Source: Paraburkholderia silviterrae
GTDB taxonomy: Bacteria; Pseudomonadota; Gammaproteobacteria; Burkholderiales; Burkholderiaceae
Assembly: GCF_004353915.1 (NCBI RefSeq)
Contig: NZ_SMRP01000001.1
Span: 403,332-467,331 of the forward strand
Direction of reading: 5' to 3'
DNA length: 64,000 nucleotides
Positions 17,172 to 26,154 of this stretch are shown one piece after another (positions within the stretch are counted from its first letter, which is position 1; each line of letters opens with the position of its first letter). The notes under the pieces are model-generated. The model ran no database searches. It had not been told where the DNA came from and saw nothing but the letters and a program-made list of their open reading frames with translations. The position numbers were made by a program, and so were the translations under genes.

Positions 17172-19505
17172 TCATGATCCGCGCGCGATGGAAAGACGCC
17201 AGCCGCCCATCAGGTCGAACGGCGCCCAGAAGAACGGATGCGCGAAACGCGGCTCCTTCATGACGGCGAGCTGCGCGGCGCGCATGGCGTCGATCGCTTC
17301 CTTGCCTTGGGCAAGCTGCGAATAGAACGTGCGCATCGTGATTGCCGTGGATTCGTCGGCCACCGGCCACATCGAGACGATCAGGCTCGTCGCGCCCGCG
17401 TAGAAGAACGCGCGCGTGAAGCCGAGGATTTCGTCGCCGCGCGCGATGCGCCCAAGCCCGGTTTCGCAGGCCGAGAGCGTGACGAGCGCGACGTTGTTGA
17501 GCTTGAGGTTGTAGACGTCGAGCGCGAGCAGCGAGTCGGGGCCGTCGGCGGGCTGCGCGGCGGGCGCGAGCAGGATGCGCGAGTGCAGCGGGTCGATGGT
17601 GTCGGCCTGGGCGTGCGTGGCGACGTGCAGCACGCGTCCGCCCGGCGCGCTCTCGCGGAACTGCGCGCGCGTGGCGGCGCTTTGCAGGAACAGCTCCTTG
17701 GTCGCGAAGAGCGGCGCGATGCCCTCCACTTCGGCCTGCGCGCCGGGCAGCGCATAGGCGGGCGCGATCTGCGGATTGCCGAACGCCACGAGGTTGCTCG
17801 CCACCTTCTGGCGGCGCGCTTCGAGCTGCATCGCAATGCTCGCCGACGGCTCGAGCGCAATGGGATGCTGCTCGATCAGGAATCCGCCCGGGCCATGCAG
17901 TGCCTGGAACGGCAAGTAGTGCAGCGCCCCGTGCGGCACGATGATGAGGCGTTCCTCGGGCTGCAGCGCGAGCGGCGCGATGAGCAGCGCGTAAAGCTTG
18001 TCGCCGTAGGTGATCGCGTTCTTGCTCCGGTGCACGATGGCGTTGCGCACGTCGGTCACGGCCGTGTCGATGTCGGCGCGCTTGATCGGCAGCGTGTGGC
18101 CCGAGAGGCCGCTCTTGCGGATCACCCACACCACGAGCGTGTCCTTCAGGCTGTGGTATTCGACGATGGCCTCGTCTGGCCGCAGCGCGTCGCGCACCGC
18201 CTGGAGCGTCGGCACGGTGCCGTTGAGCTGCTGGTCGTCCACGCCCGCGTCGACGCGGTTGCGCACCACGTCGAGCAGCGCGCGCGCCCGGCTGCGCTCG
18301 GAGAGATTCCAGGCGCCCTCGTAGTCGCCCGCATCGACGGTCAGCTTGATCGCCTCTTCGAATACCGACTGCGTGTCGCCGAAGAGGCCCGTCTTGAACT
18401 CGTCGCTGCGAAAGCGCGCGCGGATCTTTTCGGAGTCGTCCACGGCCTGCAGGTAGGCTTCGCGCGCGTGGTCCTTGTCGCCGAGCGCGAGGTACGCACG
18501 GCCGATGCCTTCGTGCACCCAGAGGTTGTCGTAGCTGGCTTCGCTCGTGCCCGCGCTTGCGAGCTGCGCCTGAAAGACCTTGAGCGCGTCGGCGGGCTTG
18601 CCTTCGGCGAGCAGCAGCCTGCCCTCGATGCGGCCGTAGGCGGGCGCGAGCTCGGCGCTCGCGGGCGGGCCGGCCGAATCGAGCGTCTTGCGCGCGGCGG
18701 CCGTGTCGCCCGTGGCGATCTGCGCGTTGGTGATGGACAGCAGCACGAGCGGCTTGAAGCGCGGCGAGGCCGTTTGCAGCGCGTCGTCGTAAGCCGCGAG
18801 CGCCGCTTGTGCGTTGCCGCGGCGCAGGGCCACGTCGCCGAGCACCTTGTTGGCCGGCGCGAACACCTGGTCGGGCTGCTTCGGATGCGAGTCGAGCGCT
18901 TCGCGCGCGTATTTGTCGGCGTCGTCGAGATCGCCCGCGTAGCTGTAGGCGATCGCCAGATCGCGCTTGGAGAGCGCGACGAGGTCGGCATTGTCGGTGC
19001 GCTCGGCCACCACGAGCGCGCGCGCCGCCGCGTTGATGCTGTCGCGGAAGTCGCCCCGCTCCGCCGCCGCCACCGACATGCTGCAGTAGTCGTAGGCCGG
19101 CAGCGCAACGTGGTCGCGCGAGAGCAGGAGGCGCCCTTCGTCGGTCAGCGACTTGAGCGTTTCCGCATCGCGCTCGCGCTCGGCGGCCTCGCGAAAGCCC
19201 TGGGACTCGGGCGCGAGTCCGGCGGCGGGGGCGTCCGCGCTGGACCGGATTGCACCGGTGGCCGCGCTGGTCGTTGCGCCGTTCACGGTCTTTTTGGCGG
19301 CAGCAGGCGCGGCCGCGTTTGCCCCGTTTGCCCCGCTGGTTCCGCTGTCGGCGGCGTTGGCGCCGGGCGGCACGGCAATGCCGAGCAGCAACGCGCACAG
19401 CGCCGCGACCGTGACCTTTGCGAGCGGCGCGTGCGCCGTCCGCGCGCGCGATGTGCTCCCTGCGGCAGCCTGCTCTGCGGCCAATAGATGTTCGAGTTCG
19501 TTCAC
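17172..19505 (-). CDS. CHAT-domain (caspase-like) protease with TPR repeats
   Basis: Read from the GTG at 19505 (AGGA seven bases before it) the protein has 777 residues; an ATG at 19580 would add 25. A hydrophobic segment VTVAALCALLLGIAVPPGANA near residues 31-51 looks like a signal peptide with a long n-region. The middle, about 110-400, is helical and TPR-like (AAERGDFRDSINAAARALV, KVLGDVALRRGNAQAALAAYDDAL). The C-terminal CHAT domain carries the catalytic pair His631 (HVATHAQ) and Cys680 (TLSACETG), then MWPVAD and HPFFWAPF. CHAT proteins are clan CD cysteine proteases related to caspases and separase. The gene heads an operon with the TPS pair; the role in adhesin processing or surveillance is inference. 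Confidence 0.86.
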   Translation of the reverse strand: MNELEHLLAAEQAAAGSTSRARTAHAPLAKVTVAALCALLLGIAVPPGANAADSGTSGANGANAAAPAAAKKTVNGATTSAATGAIRSSADAPAAGLAPESQGFREAAERERDAETLKSLTDEGRLLLSRDHVALPAYDYCSMSVAAAERGDFRDSINAAARALVVAERTDNADLVALSKRDLAIAYSYAGDLDDADKYAREALDSHPKQPDQVFAPANKVLGDVALRRGNAQAALAAYDDALQTASPRFKPLVLLSITNAQIATGDTAAARKTLDSAGPPASAELAPAYGRIEGRLLLAEGKPADALKVFQAQLASAGTSEASYDNLWVHEGIGRAYLALGDKDHAREAYLQAVDDSEKIRARFRSDEFKTGLFGDTQSVFEEAIKLTVDAGDYEGAWNLSERSRARALLDVVRNRVDAGVDDQQLNGTVPTLQAVRDALRPDEAIVEYHSLKDTLVVWVIRKSGLSGHTLPIKRADIDTAVTDVRNAIVHRSKNAITYGDKLYALLIAPLALQPEERLIIVPHGALHYLPFQALHGPGGFLIEQHPIALEPSASIAMQLEARRQKVASNLVAFGNPQIAPAYALPGAQAEVEGIAPLFATKELFLQSAATRAQFRESAPGGRVLHVATHAQADTIDPLHSRILLAPAAQPADGPDSLLALDVYNLKLNNVALVTLSACETGLGRIARGDEILGFTRAFFYAGATSLIVSMWPVADESTAITMRTFYSQLAQGKEAIDAMRAAQLAVMKEPRFAHPFFWAPFDLMGGWRLSIARGS

Positions 19506-19611
19506 TTCGCTTTCCTGCAGGAAAGAAACATCACGCGACCGGGCCCTGAGCGCGCAGCCGGAGCAGGTCCGGCGGGCCATTTCATATGTGTTAAACGAAC
19601 CGGGTCCAGGC

Positions 19612-19700
19612 TTTTTGAAAGCACGAGGAGAATTTCGTGTGAGGTGCGCACACACGCAAGCGCCCCCGGCCCGCGCGCGCAGCCACTACACTTTCAAAAA
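19612..19700. promoter_or_regulatory. Divergent control region with a spaced 10-bp inverted repeat
   Basis: The 299-base gap between the CHAT operon (minus) and the kinase gene (plus) contains TTTTTGAAAG at 19612-19621 and its exact reverse complement CTTTCAAAAA at 19691-19700. A direct repeat GGCCATTTCAT also occurs near 19576 and 19760. These could be operator half-sites shared by the two divergent promoters. The repeats are seen directly; the function is inference. Confidence 0.35.
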
Positions 19701-19804
19701 CGGCCGTGTCGAATCGTCTAGAAGTTGGATGGGCGAGCGCCCAGCCTGCGCGGCCGCGCGGCCATTTCATGCGCACAGCCTCGCCTGCCAGGGAGCTTCG
19801 CCAG

Positions 19805-22246
19805 ATGAGCAGCAGCAGCACTGACGACAAGACGGTCATCGTGTCCGCTTCCAGCGGGCAGGACGCGCCACGCGTGGACGACGCAACGGGCGCGACGGTG
19901 ATTCAGGACGCATCGCGGCACGCGCCGCCAGTCGATGAGGCGGCGGCGAAGGACAGCGGCGCGGACCCGGAGCAGGCGCCGGAGCAAGCGCAGACGCCGG
20001 AGCAAGCGCAGACGCCGGAGCAATCGCAGACGCCGGAGCAATCGCAGACGCCAGAGCAATCGCAGACGCCGGAGCAAGCGCAGACGCAAGCACCGGCCAG
20101 CGCGCAAACGCAGCCGGCCGAGGCGGGTTCGGCGGGTTCGGCGGGTTCGGCGGGTTCGGCGAGTTCGACCAGCGCCACCACCGCCACGGCCGCGCCCGAA
20201 GCGAGCCATCAGGCGCTGCCCTTCAACACGCGTATCTCCGAGTTCGAGATCGTCGGGCTGATCGGCGAAGGCGGCTTCGGCATCGTCTACCTCGCCTGGG
20301 ACACGCTGCTGCGTCGCCACGTGGCGCTCAAGGAGTACATTCCGGCCGCGCTCGCCGCGCGCGTGGCGGGCAGCGCCGAGGTCACGGTGCGCTCGCAGCG
20401 CCACGAGGACACCTTCCGCGCGGGGCTCAAGAGCTTCATCAACGAAGCGCAGCTCCTCGCGCAGTTCGATCATCACTCGCTCGTCAAGGTCTACCGCTTC
20501 TGGGAGGCCAACGGCACCGCCTATATGGTGATGCCGTACTACGAAGGCGTGACGCTCAAGGAGACGCTGCGCCAGCTCGACGCGCCGCCCACGGAAGCCT
20601 GGCTGCGCACGCTGCTCGCGCCGCTCATCGACGCGCTCGCCGTACTGCACGCCGCACAGTGCTTCCACCGCGACATCGCGCCCGACAACATCATGCTGCT
20701 CAAGGGCAGCCAGCGTCCGCTGCTGCTCGACTTCGGCGCGGCGCGGCGCGTGATCGGCGACATGACCCAGGCGCTCACGGTGATCCTCAAGCCCGGCTAT
20801 GCGCCCGTCGAGCAGTACGCCGAAGTCCCGTCGATGAAGCAAGGCCCGTGGACCGACATCTACGCGCTCGCCGCCGTGGTCTATTACGCCATCGAGGGCA
20901 AGACGCCGCCCGCCTCCGTGGGCCGGCTGATGGGAGACACCTATGCGCCGCTCGCGACCACGGCGGCTGGGCGCTACAGCGACGCGTTCCTGCGCGCCAT
21001 CGACCATGCGCTCGCGGTGCGGCCCGAGGACCGCCCGCAGGACGTGCGCGCGCTCGCGGCGGAGCTGGGCATCGCACCCGGCGGCGATGGCGCGGCGGGG
21101 CACGCGGGCGCGGGAATCGAATTCCTTCAGCCCTACACCCTGCGTGAAGGGGAGACGGCGCTGCCGCTGCCGGGGGCCGGGGCCGCGGCGGGTTCGCAGG
21201 GATCGGCGCAGTCGTCTGGATCGTCTGTTGGGTCGCCTGCTTCGTCTGCCAAGGCGGCAGGATCGGCGGCAGCGGGACCAGCGGCAGCGGGATCGGCAGC
21301 AGCGGGATCGGCGCCGGCACGCGCCGCTGCCGGCGCGACGCCGCCAGCCCCCCGCAAACGCCGCACGCCGCTCGCGGCACTCGGCGCCGGCGTGGCCATC
21401 GTCGCAGCCGTGGCTGCCTGGTTGGCGCTACGCCCCACGGGCGCTCCGCCGCTCGTGGCCCGGCACGTCAACGCGCCGGCTGCCCAGCCGGCTGCACCCG
21501 CCACCGCGCAGACCACCGCACCGGCCACGACGCCGACGCCCGCTAGCGCCGCAGCCAGCCTGCCGCCCGTGCCGCCGGCGGCCACGACGGCTTCACCGGC
21601 TCCCGAGACGACCGCGTCGGCCAGCCCAACCGCAGCGCCGCCCACTGCACCCACTGCACCCACTGCGCCCGCGAACGCCGCGCCGCAAGCCGCCGCGCTG
21701 GCGCCTTACACGCCGGCCAGCGAGTTCGAGCGCATCGTGACGCTCGCCGACCCGTCCATCGATGTGCGCACGACGTTGCGCAGCACCACCGCGCGCATCA
21801 AGAAGGACTTCCTGCAGTTCAAGGTGACGAGCAGCCGCGCGGGCCGCGTCTACGTGTTCATGGTCGATCCTCAGGGCAACTATTTGATGCTGCTGCCCAA
21901 CGAGCGCGACAAGGCCAACACGATCGCCGCCGGACAGACGCTCACGCTGCCGCGTCCGAGCTGGCCGATGCTCGCCGACGCGCCCGCCGGGCCGATCCAC
22001 TTTCTCGTGATCGTGTCGCCCGAGCAGCGCGACTTCTGGGACACCGGACTGCACCCCGGCGACGTCTTCGCCGATTTCCCCGGACACGCGCAACGCGCCG
22101 CCGCCGCGCAGCGCGCGGCGGATTACTCGCCGTTCGCGGGCAAGGCGCGCTGCGCGAAGCCGGCTGCGGGCCAGCCCGCGAGCTGCAATAAAGCGTTCGG
22201 TGCGGCGACGTTCGAAATCGACGTGGTCGGCGGCAACGGCAGTTAA
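19805..22246 (+). CDS. Transmembrane Ser/Thr protein kinase with C-terminal DUF4384
   Basis: The 813-residue protein starts at the ATG at 19805 (AGGGAG site upstream). Residues 1-135 are low complexity with PEQ(A/S)QT repeats. The Hanks-type kinase domain spans about 140-420, with GEGGFG (154-159), Lys176 in VALKEY, HRDIAPDN (Asp290, Asn295), DFG (309-311) and GYAPVEQY. An Ala/Gly/Ser linker leads to one membrane helix at about 521-542. After a Thr/Pro/Ala-rich stretch, the C-terminal part (about 690-790) matches DUF4384 (GRVYVFMVDPQGNYLMLLPN), which would lie in the periplasm. It is divergent from the CHAT-TpsB-TpsA operon, so the kinase may sense envelope state for that locus. A T6SS link through the PP2C gene at 4804 is also possible. 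Confidence 0.85.
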   Translation: MSSSSTDDKTVIVSASSGQDAPRVDDATGATVIQDASRHAPPVDEAAAKDSGADPEQAPEQAQTPEQAQTPEQSQTPEQSQTPEQSQTPEQAQTQAPASAQTQPAEAGSAGSAGSAGSASSTSATTATAAPEASHQALPFNTRISEFEIVGLIGEGGFGIVYLAWDTLLRRHVALKEYIPAALAARVAGSAEVTVRSQRHEDTFRAGLKSFINEAQLLAQFDHHSLVKVYRFWEANGTAYMVMPYYEGVTLKETLRQLDAPPTEAWLRTLLAPLIDALAVLHAAQCFHRDIAPDNIMLLKGSQRPLLLDFGAARRVIGDMTQALTVILKPGYAPVEQYAEVPSMKQGPWTDIYALAAVVYYAIEGKTPPASVGRLMGDTYAPLATTAAGRYSDAFLRAIDHALAVRPEDRPQDVRALAAELGIAPGGDGAAGHAGAGIEFLQPYTLREGETALPLPGAGAAAGSQGSAQSSGSSVGSPASSAKAAGSAAAGPAAAGSAAAGSAPARAAAGATPPAPRKRRTPLAALGAGVAIVAAVAAWLALRPTGAPPLVARHVNAPAAQPAAPATAQTTAPATTPTPASAAASLPPVPPAATTASPAPETTASASPTAAPPTAPTAPTAPANAAPQAAALAPYTPASEFERIVTLADPSIDVRTTLRSTTARIKKDFLQFKVTSSRAGRVYVFMVDPQGNYLMLLPNERDKANTIAAGQTLTLPRPSWPMLADAPAGPIHFLVIVSPEQRDFWDTGLHPGDVFADFPGHAQRAAAAQRAADYSPFAGKARCAKPAAGQPASCNKAFGAATFEIDVVGGNGS
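19979..20086 (+). repeat. Six in-frame 18-bp tandem repeats coding for PEQ(A/S)QT
   Basis: The unit ccggagcaagcgcagacg and close variants occur six times head to tail inside the kinase gene. They differ mainly in an Ala/Ser codon. Because the unit is a multiple of three, copy-number change would alter linker length without breaking the frame. A shorter 9-bp Gly-Ser-Ala repeat follows at about 20126-20160. Confidence 0.85.
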
Positions 22247-22322
22247 CCTGCCGGCCGCAGCGTTCCCGAGGGCGGGCCGCGTGGCGGGATTCGGCGTTGC
22301 ATACGAGACACAGGAGACCGTC

Positions 22323-24326
22323 ATGGACCGTTCGCTCTTTCTGCTCGCGGCGGCAGCAGCCGCGCTCGCCGGCTGCGCGAGCGACAATCCGGCCAGCTCG
22401 GTGGTGATCGGGCCGGCAACGCAAACGCAGGCCGCAAAGGCACAAGCAGCAACGCCGGCGCAGGCCGCAATGGCACAAACAGTAACGCCGGCGCAACCCG
22501 CAGTCATGGCGCCGAGCGCGAACGCACCTCCATCGCCATCGGCGCCAGGCGTGGCCGTGAGCCCAGCTGCGATGGCCGCACCGGCAATTCCGGCGATGCC
22601 GTCGGCAAGCGCCACGTCATCCGCCACATCATCCGCCACACCATCCGCCACCCAGGCCGCCACATCGACCGCACCGGCCGCTTCCGCACCGGCGCCAGCC
22701 ACCACGCCCGCAGCCGCCTTCGCCACCCGCCACGCGTGGTACCAGGCCGCGCGCTTCTCCGACCTGCCCGGCTGGAGCACCGACGACTTCGGCGGCTCGC
22801 TCGACGCCTTCAAGCGCAGTTGCGGCGTGCTCGGCGCGCGCAATGGCTGGGCCGCTCCCTGCGCCGCCGCGCGCAGCGTGGACGCCGCCAGCGCCGCCGC
22901 CATCCGCCGCTTCTTCGAGACGTATTTCGACGTCTACCAGATCCGCAACACCGACCGCAGCAGCGACGGCACCATGACCGGCTATTACGAGCCGCTCCTG
23001 AACGGCAGCCGTCAGTCCGGCGGCGCCTACGTCTACCCGGTCTACGGCGTGCCCGAAGACATGCTCTACCTCGACTCGCGCCGGCTCGGCGGCGCGGCGC
23101 GCGGCAGCATCACGGCGGCGCGCGTCGAAGGGCGCACCGTGGTCCCGCTGCCGGGCGCCGTGCCGGGCAGCGCGAAGGGCGTCTACGCGCTCGACCTGCG
23201 CGACAGCGTGCCCGATATCCGCGACAAGAAAATGCGTTTGCGTCTGGACGGCGAGCGCATCGTGCCGTACTACGCGCGCGCCGAGATCGAGCGCGGCGCC
23301 GCGCGCGCGCCGGTGCTCGCGTGGGTGGACGACCCCGTGCTGCTCTATTCGATGCAGATGCAGGGCTCGGGCAAGATCCGCATGCGCGACGGCACGATCC
23401 GCCGCGTGGCCTATGCCGAGCAGAACGGCCGGCCCTTCGTGCCGCCCGTCGCGCGTGCGGGCGCGAGCGGACGCAAGCTCAAGGTGCGCGGCATCGAGAT
23501 GGACATCGACGTCGCCGATGACGACAGCAGCAGCGGCTCCGATCTCGTCGCCGACGCCAATGGGCCGCAGGGCGCGCCGGGCGCGTCGGATAGCGGCGCG
23601 TCGTCGACGGGCGCGAACGAAGGCGAGGACGACCAGCCCGTTTCGCCGCTGCTGCGCGGCTTCAAGCTCGCCAATGCCGGCCCGGCGGCGAGCGGCACGG
23701 CCCGTCCCGCCGTAGCGAACGCGCAGCAGAGCGCGAAGAGCGCGAGCGTAGGCGCGGGAGGCTCCGGTGGCTCGGGTGGCAAGGCCGCGAGCGGCAGCGC
23801 GGGCACGAACGGTGGTGCGGGGGCGAGCATCGCCACAGCGCTCGGCGCGAACGCGTATCCGCAGCACGCCTTCGCGACCTCCGACCCGAGCTACGTGTTC
23901 TTCCGGCCCATCCCCGACTCGCCGAACGGGCCGATCGGCGCGCTCGGCGTGCCGCTTTCGGCCGGGCGCTCGGTGGCCGTGGATCCGCGCACGACGCCGC
24001 TCGGTGCGCCCGTGTTCGTCGCCACGGGCGACGCCCCGCAAACACCCGGCACCGTGAATCGTTTGATGATGGCGCAGGACTCGGGCGGCGCGATCCAGGG
24101 CGCGGTGCGCGCCGATTATTTCTACGGCTTCGGCCAGTTCGCGCAAGCCGAGGCGAGCCGCACGAAGGAGCGCCTGCGCATGTGGTTGCTGTTGCCGAAG
24201 GGCTTGCACGTGGCCGCGCAGGAGACGGCCACGAAGACGCGCGGGCTGTCCAGTCAGTCGAACGCGGACTGCCTGGTGGAGGACCCGCAATTGTGCGTGG
24301 ACGACGATAAGGGGACCGGACAGTAG
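22323..24326 (+). CDS. mltA: MltA-family membrane-bound lytic murein transglycosylase
   Basis: A 667-residue lipoprotein that cleaves peptidoglycan glycan strands to 1,6-anhydro products. The ATG at 22323 follows an AGGAGA site. The lipobox LAGC near residue 18 is followed by a 110-residue Ala/Pro/Thr-rich tether. The MltA domain starts near residue 190 (TYFDVYQIRNTDRSSDGTMT, GYYEPLLNGSR) and includes VLAWVDDPVLLYSMQMQGSG. A low-complexity insert of about 110 residues (Gly/Ala/Ser/Asp) splits the domain before the terminal 3D-type segment (RSVAVDPRTTPLG, MMAQDSGGAIQG), which holds the catalytic-type Asp. The insert makes it much longer than E. coli MltA (about 365 residues), though insertions are common in Burkholderia. 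Confidence 0.9.
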   Translation: MDRSLFLLAAAAAALAGCASDNPASSVVIGPATQTQAAKAQAATPAQAAMAQTVTPAQPAVMAPSANAPPSPSAPGVAVSPAAMAAPAIPAMPSASATSSATSSATPSATQAATSTAPAASAPAPATTPAAAFATRHAWYQAARFSDLPGWSTDDFGGSLDAFKRSCGVLGARNGWAAPCAAARSVDAASAAAIRRFFETYFDVYQIRNTDRSSDGTMTGYYEPLLNGSRQSGGAYVYPVYGVPEDMLYLDSRRLGGAARGSITAARVEGRTVVPLPGAVPGSAKGVYALDLRDSVPDIRDKKMRLRLDGERIVPYYARAEIERGAARAPVLAWVDDPVLLYSMQMQGSGKIRMRDGTIRRVAYAEQNGRPFVPPVARAGASGRKLKVRGIEMDIDVADDDSSSGSDLVADANGPQGAPGASDSGASSTGANEGEDDQPVSPLLRGFKLANAGPAASGTARPAVANAQQSAKSASVGAGGSGGSGGKAASGSAGTNGGAGASIATALGANAYPQHAFATSDPSYVFFRPIPDSPNGPIGALGVPLSAGRSVAVDPRTTPLGAPVFVATGDAPQTPGTVNRLMMAQDSGGAIQGAVRADYFYGFGQFAQAEASRTKERLRMWLLLPKGLHVAAQETATKTRGLSSQSNADCLVEDPQLCVDDDKGTGQ

Positions 24327-24414
24327 GTGGTGATCAAATGCGCGCCGGGCCCGCCTGGGCCGCGACGCGCAAAGCGCCTTGTGCAAGGGCGCATCTCGCG
24401 CTCCGGTGAACGCG

Positions 24415-24441
24415 CGATCCGGCGCATTGCACGCCGGATCG
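24415..24441. terminator. Strong hairpin between convergent mltA and porin genes
   Basis: CGATCCGGCG and CGCCGGATCG form a perfect 10-bp GC-rich stem with a 7-base loop, located just past the 3' ends of two convergent genes (24326 and 24452). No U-tract follows on either strand, so termination efficiency is uncertain. Confidence 0.5.
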
Positions 24442-24451
24442 TCCAGCGACA

Positions 24452-25609
24452 TCAGAAGGTGTGACGCAGACCCGCCGAGACGGCAACCTGATCCTGCGTG
24501 GACGAAGCCGAGCTCAAGCCGTTCAAGTGGGCGCCGAAGCCGTACGGATTGGCGCTCACGTGCTGCCAGTCGCCCTGCATGTACAGGCTGGTCCGCTTGG
24601 ACATCGCGTACTGGGCCTGCAGGTTGACCTGGTTGTAATTGGGGTTCTCGCCCGCGCCGAAATTCGTGCGCGTGTAGGTGTACGAACCGGCCAGCGTCAC
24701 CGTGGGGGTCAGCGCGTAGCGCACATTGCCCTCGATGTTTTGCAGATGGGCACTGTTCGCCTTGAGGCGGATCGGCGCCGCGGTACCGGCCTGCGCCGCC
24801 GAAACCATGCCGCCTTGCGCATTGCTCAGATTCGTCTGCGTATAGACGGCGCCTGCCGTCACCGGGCCAAACGTATAGCTGAGGCCGCCGCCGGCCGTGC
24901 GTTGCGTGCCCACAGCGAAGGTATCGGTGCCCGTGACCGCGCCGGGGTTGCCGGCCGCGATCGCCAGATTATTGATGTCGTTGTTCAGTTGCAGATAGCC
25001 CACCGCGACATTCAGGCCGCCATAGCGATAGCTGGCGCCCAAGCTGTATGCGCGGTTATTGGCAAACGCGCCCGCCGTATTGGAAAAGCCGTACAGACCA
25101 CCGAACTTGAAGCCGCCGTAATTCACGCTCGTGTATTTGACCGAATTGTTGATGCGGTCCGAGCTGTTCAGGTTGTCGTTATCGAAGGGGTGTGCGGCAA
25201 TCGTGCCGCCATAGGGCGAAGCCGTGAGCGAGAGCGGAGCGACGAAGTCGATGACGCTGTCGTACTGGCGGCCGAGCGTAAGCGAGCCGAACTGGTCGCT
25301 GGCCAGACCGACGAATGCCTGGCGACCGAACAAGCGGTTGTTTTGCAGGGAATTGCCGTTGCTGATACTGAAACCGCTTTCCAGCGTGAAGATCGCCTTG
25401 AGGCCGCCACCGAGGTCCTCGCCGCCGCGCAGGCCCCAGCGGTTGCCGTTGACCGTGCCGCTCGTCTGCTGCCAGTTGCTATGGCCGGCCTGGTTGTTCG
25501 TGTAGGTAATGCCCGCGTCGATCAGCCCGTAGAGGGTGACGCTGCTTTGCGCGTGTGCAGCCGTCGCGAATACGCCGGTCAGAGCGACAGCGATAATGGT
25601 CTTTTTCAT
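24452..25609 (-). CDS. OmpC-like general porin (Burkholderiales Porin_4 type)
   Basis: A 385-residue outer-membrane porin. The signal peptide MKKTIIAVALTGVFATAAHA is followed by the family start QSSVTLYGLIDAGI. Typical inner segments include SRWGLRGGEDLGGGL-like text (here NRWGLRGGEDLGGGLKAIF), RLFGRQAFVGLAS, FGSLTLGRQYDS and a final strand ending in LRHTF with the terminal Phe. Length and pattern match the abundant Burkholderia porins that pass small hydrophilic solutes. It is a single-gene unit preceded by an AT-rich region with a long palindrome. Confidence 0.93.
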   Translation of the reverse strand: MKKTIIAVALTGVFATAAHAQSSVTLYGLIDAGITYTNNQAGHSNWQQTSGTVNGNRWGLRGGEDLGGGLKAIFTLESGFSISNGNSLQNNRLFGRQAFVGLASDQFGSLTLGRQYDSVIDFVAPLSLTASPYGGTIAAHPFDNDNLNSSDRINNSVKYTSVNYGGFKFGGLYGFSNTAGAFANNRAYSLGASYRYGGLNVAVGYLQLNNDINNLAIAAGNPGAVTGTDTFAVGTQRTAGGGLSYTFGPVTAGAVYTQTNLSNAQGGMVSAAQAGTAAPIRLKANSAHLQNIEGNVRYALTPTVTLAGSYTYTRTNFGAGENPNYNQVNLQAQYAMSKRTSLYMQGDWQHVSANPYGFGAHLNGLSSASSTQDQVAVSAGLRHTF

Positions 25610-25640
25610 GAGTTAACCCGTACTATTACGATTATTCTGA

Positions 25641-25674
25641 ATTTATTTAGAATAATTCGAAATTCTAAATAAAT
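25641..25674. promoter_or_regulatory. 13-bp perfect inverted repeat upstream of the porin gene
   Basis: ATTTATTTAGAAT (25641-25653) and its exact reverse complement (25662-25674) flank an 8-base spacer, about 32 bases before the porin start. The surrounding sequence is very AT-rich, in sharp contrast to the window. On the porin strand a TTGATA box begins at the outer edge of the repeat. It may be an operator overlapping the porin promoter or a leader hairpin; a terminator for older DNA on the far side is also possible. Confidence 0.5.
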
Positions 25675-25721
25675 ATCAACTCGCGTCTTTTGCAAACGCT
25701 TTACAGCCGCAATAGAATGCG

Positions 25722-26154
25722 GTGCTCTCACGATCTCGAAAGGCTGTTGTTGCGGTGAAAAGACATGAAGCATTGGCGCCGGTCAAGAATCCGGCCGAGA
25801 AAGCGCTAATACCCCGCCGGGCCCAATGCGAAGGCGAACTTGTGCGCCAGCCCGACACCGCCTTCGACACCATGCTCTTCGAACGCGTACTCCAGCAAGC
25901 AAGTCGCGATGCCCCGAAAATCAAAACGCTTCGCTGGCACGATCTTGCGCACGTGGCGACATCCCGGCTTATTGATAAAGGCTTGCACCCCACGAAGGTC
26001 GCGTCGATAACGAGGCCACCGCAGCATGCAAATGTTGAAGCGATATACCCGCCTCAAACCAGAAAGCCTGTTGCCTCGCCTGGCCTGGAAGAGCTGCGCA
26101 ACGAGCGGCTGCGCCGCTCCAGCCCAGCGAACGATCGCCAAATGGAACCCCTAA
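25722..26154 (+). pseudogene. Frameshifted remnant of a tyrosine recombinase (phage-type integrase)
   Basis: The first reading frame carries an integrase-like C-terminal half: AVKNPAEKALIPRR, FDTMLFERVL, then TLRWHDLAHVATSRLIDKGL followed by HPTKVASIT. This is the His-Leu-x-x-(R/A) and box II region of tyrosine recombinases, with DLRH changed to DLAH. After VASIT the frame breaks. The expected continuation is found in another frame from about 26033 (SMQMLKRYTRLKPESL), which holds the RYT tyrosine-containing segment. The catalytic N-terminal half is absent. It is therefore a dead remnant marking an old insertion next to the higBA genes. Confidence 0.72.

Noticed and set aside
13907..17263. 1118-codon plus-strand frame opposite tpsA and tpsB
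   Set aside because: Shadow frame; both minus-strand genes have clear domains, signal sequences and ribosome sites.
17238..19487. 749-codon plus-strand frame opposite the CHAT gene
   Set aside because: Shadow frame with no family content; the minus-strand gene has the His-Cys CHAT motifs.
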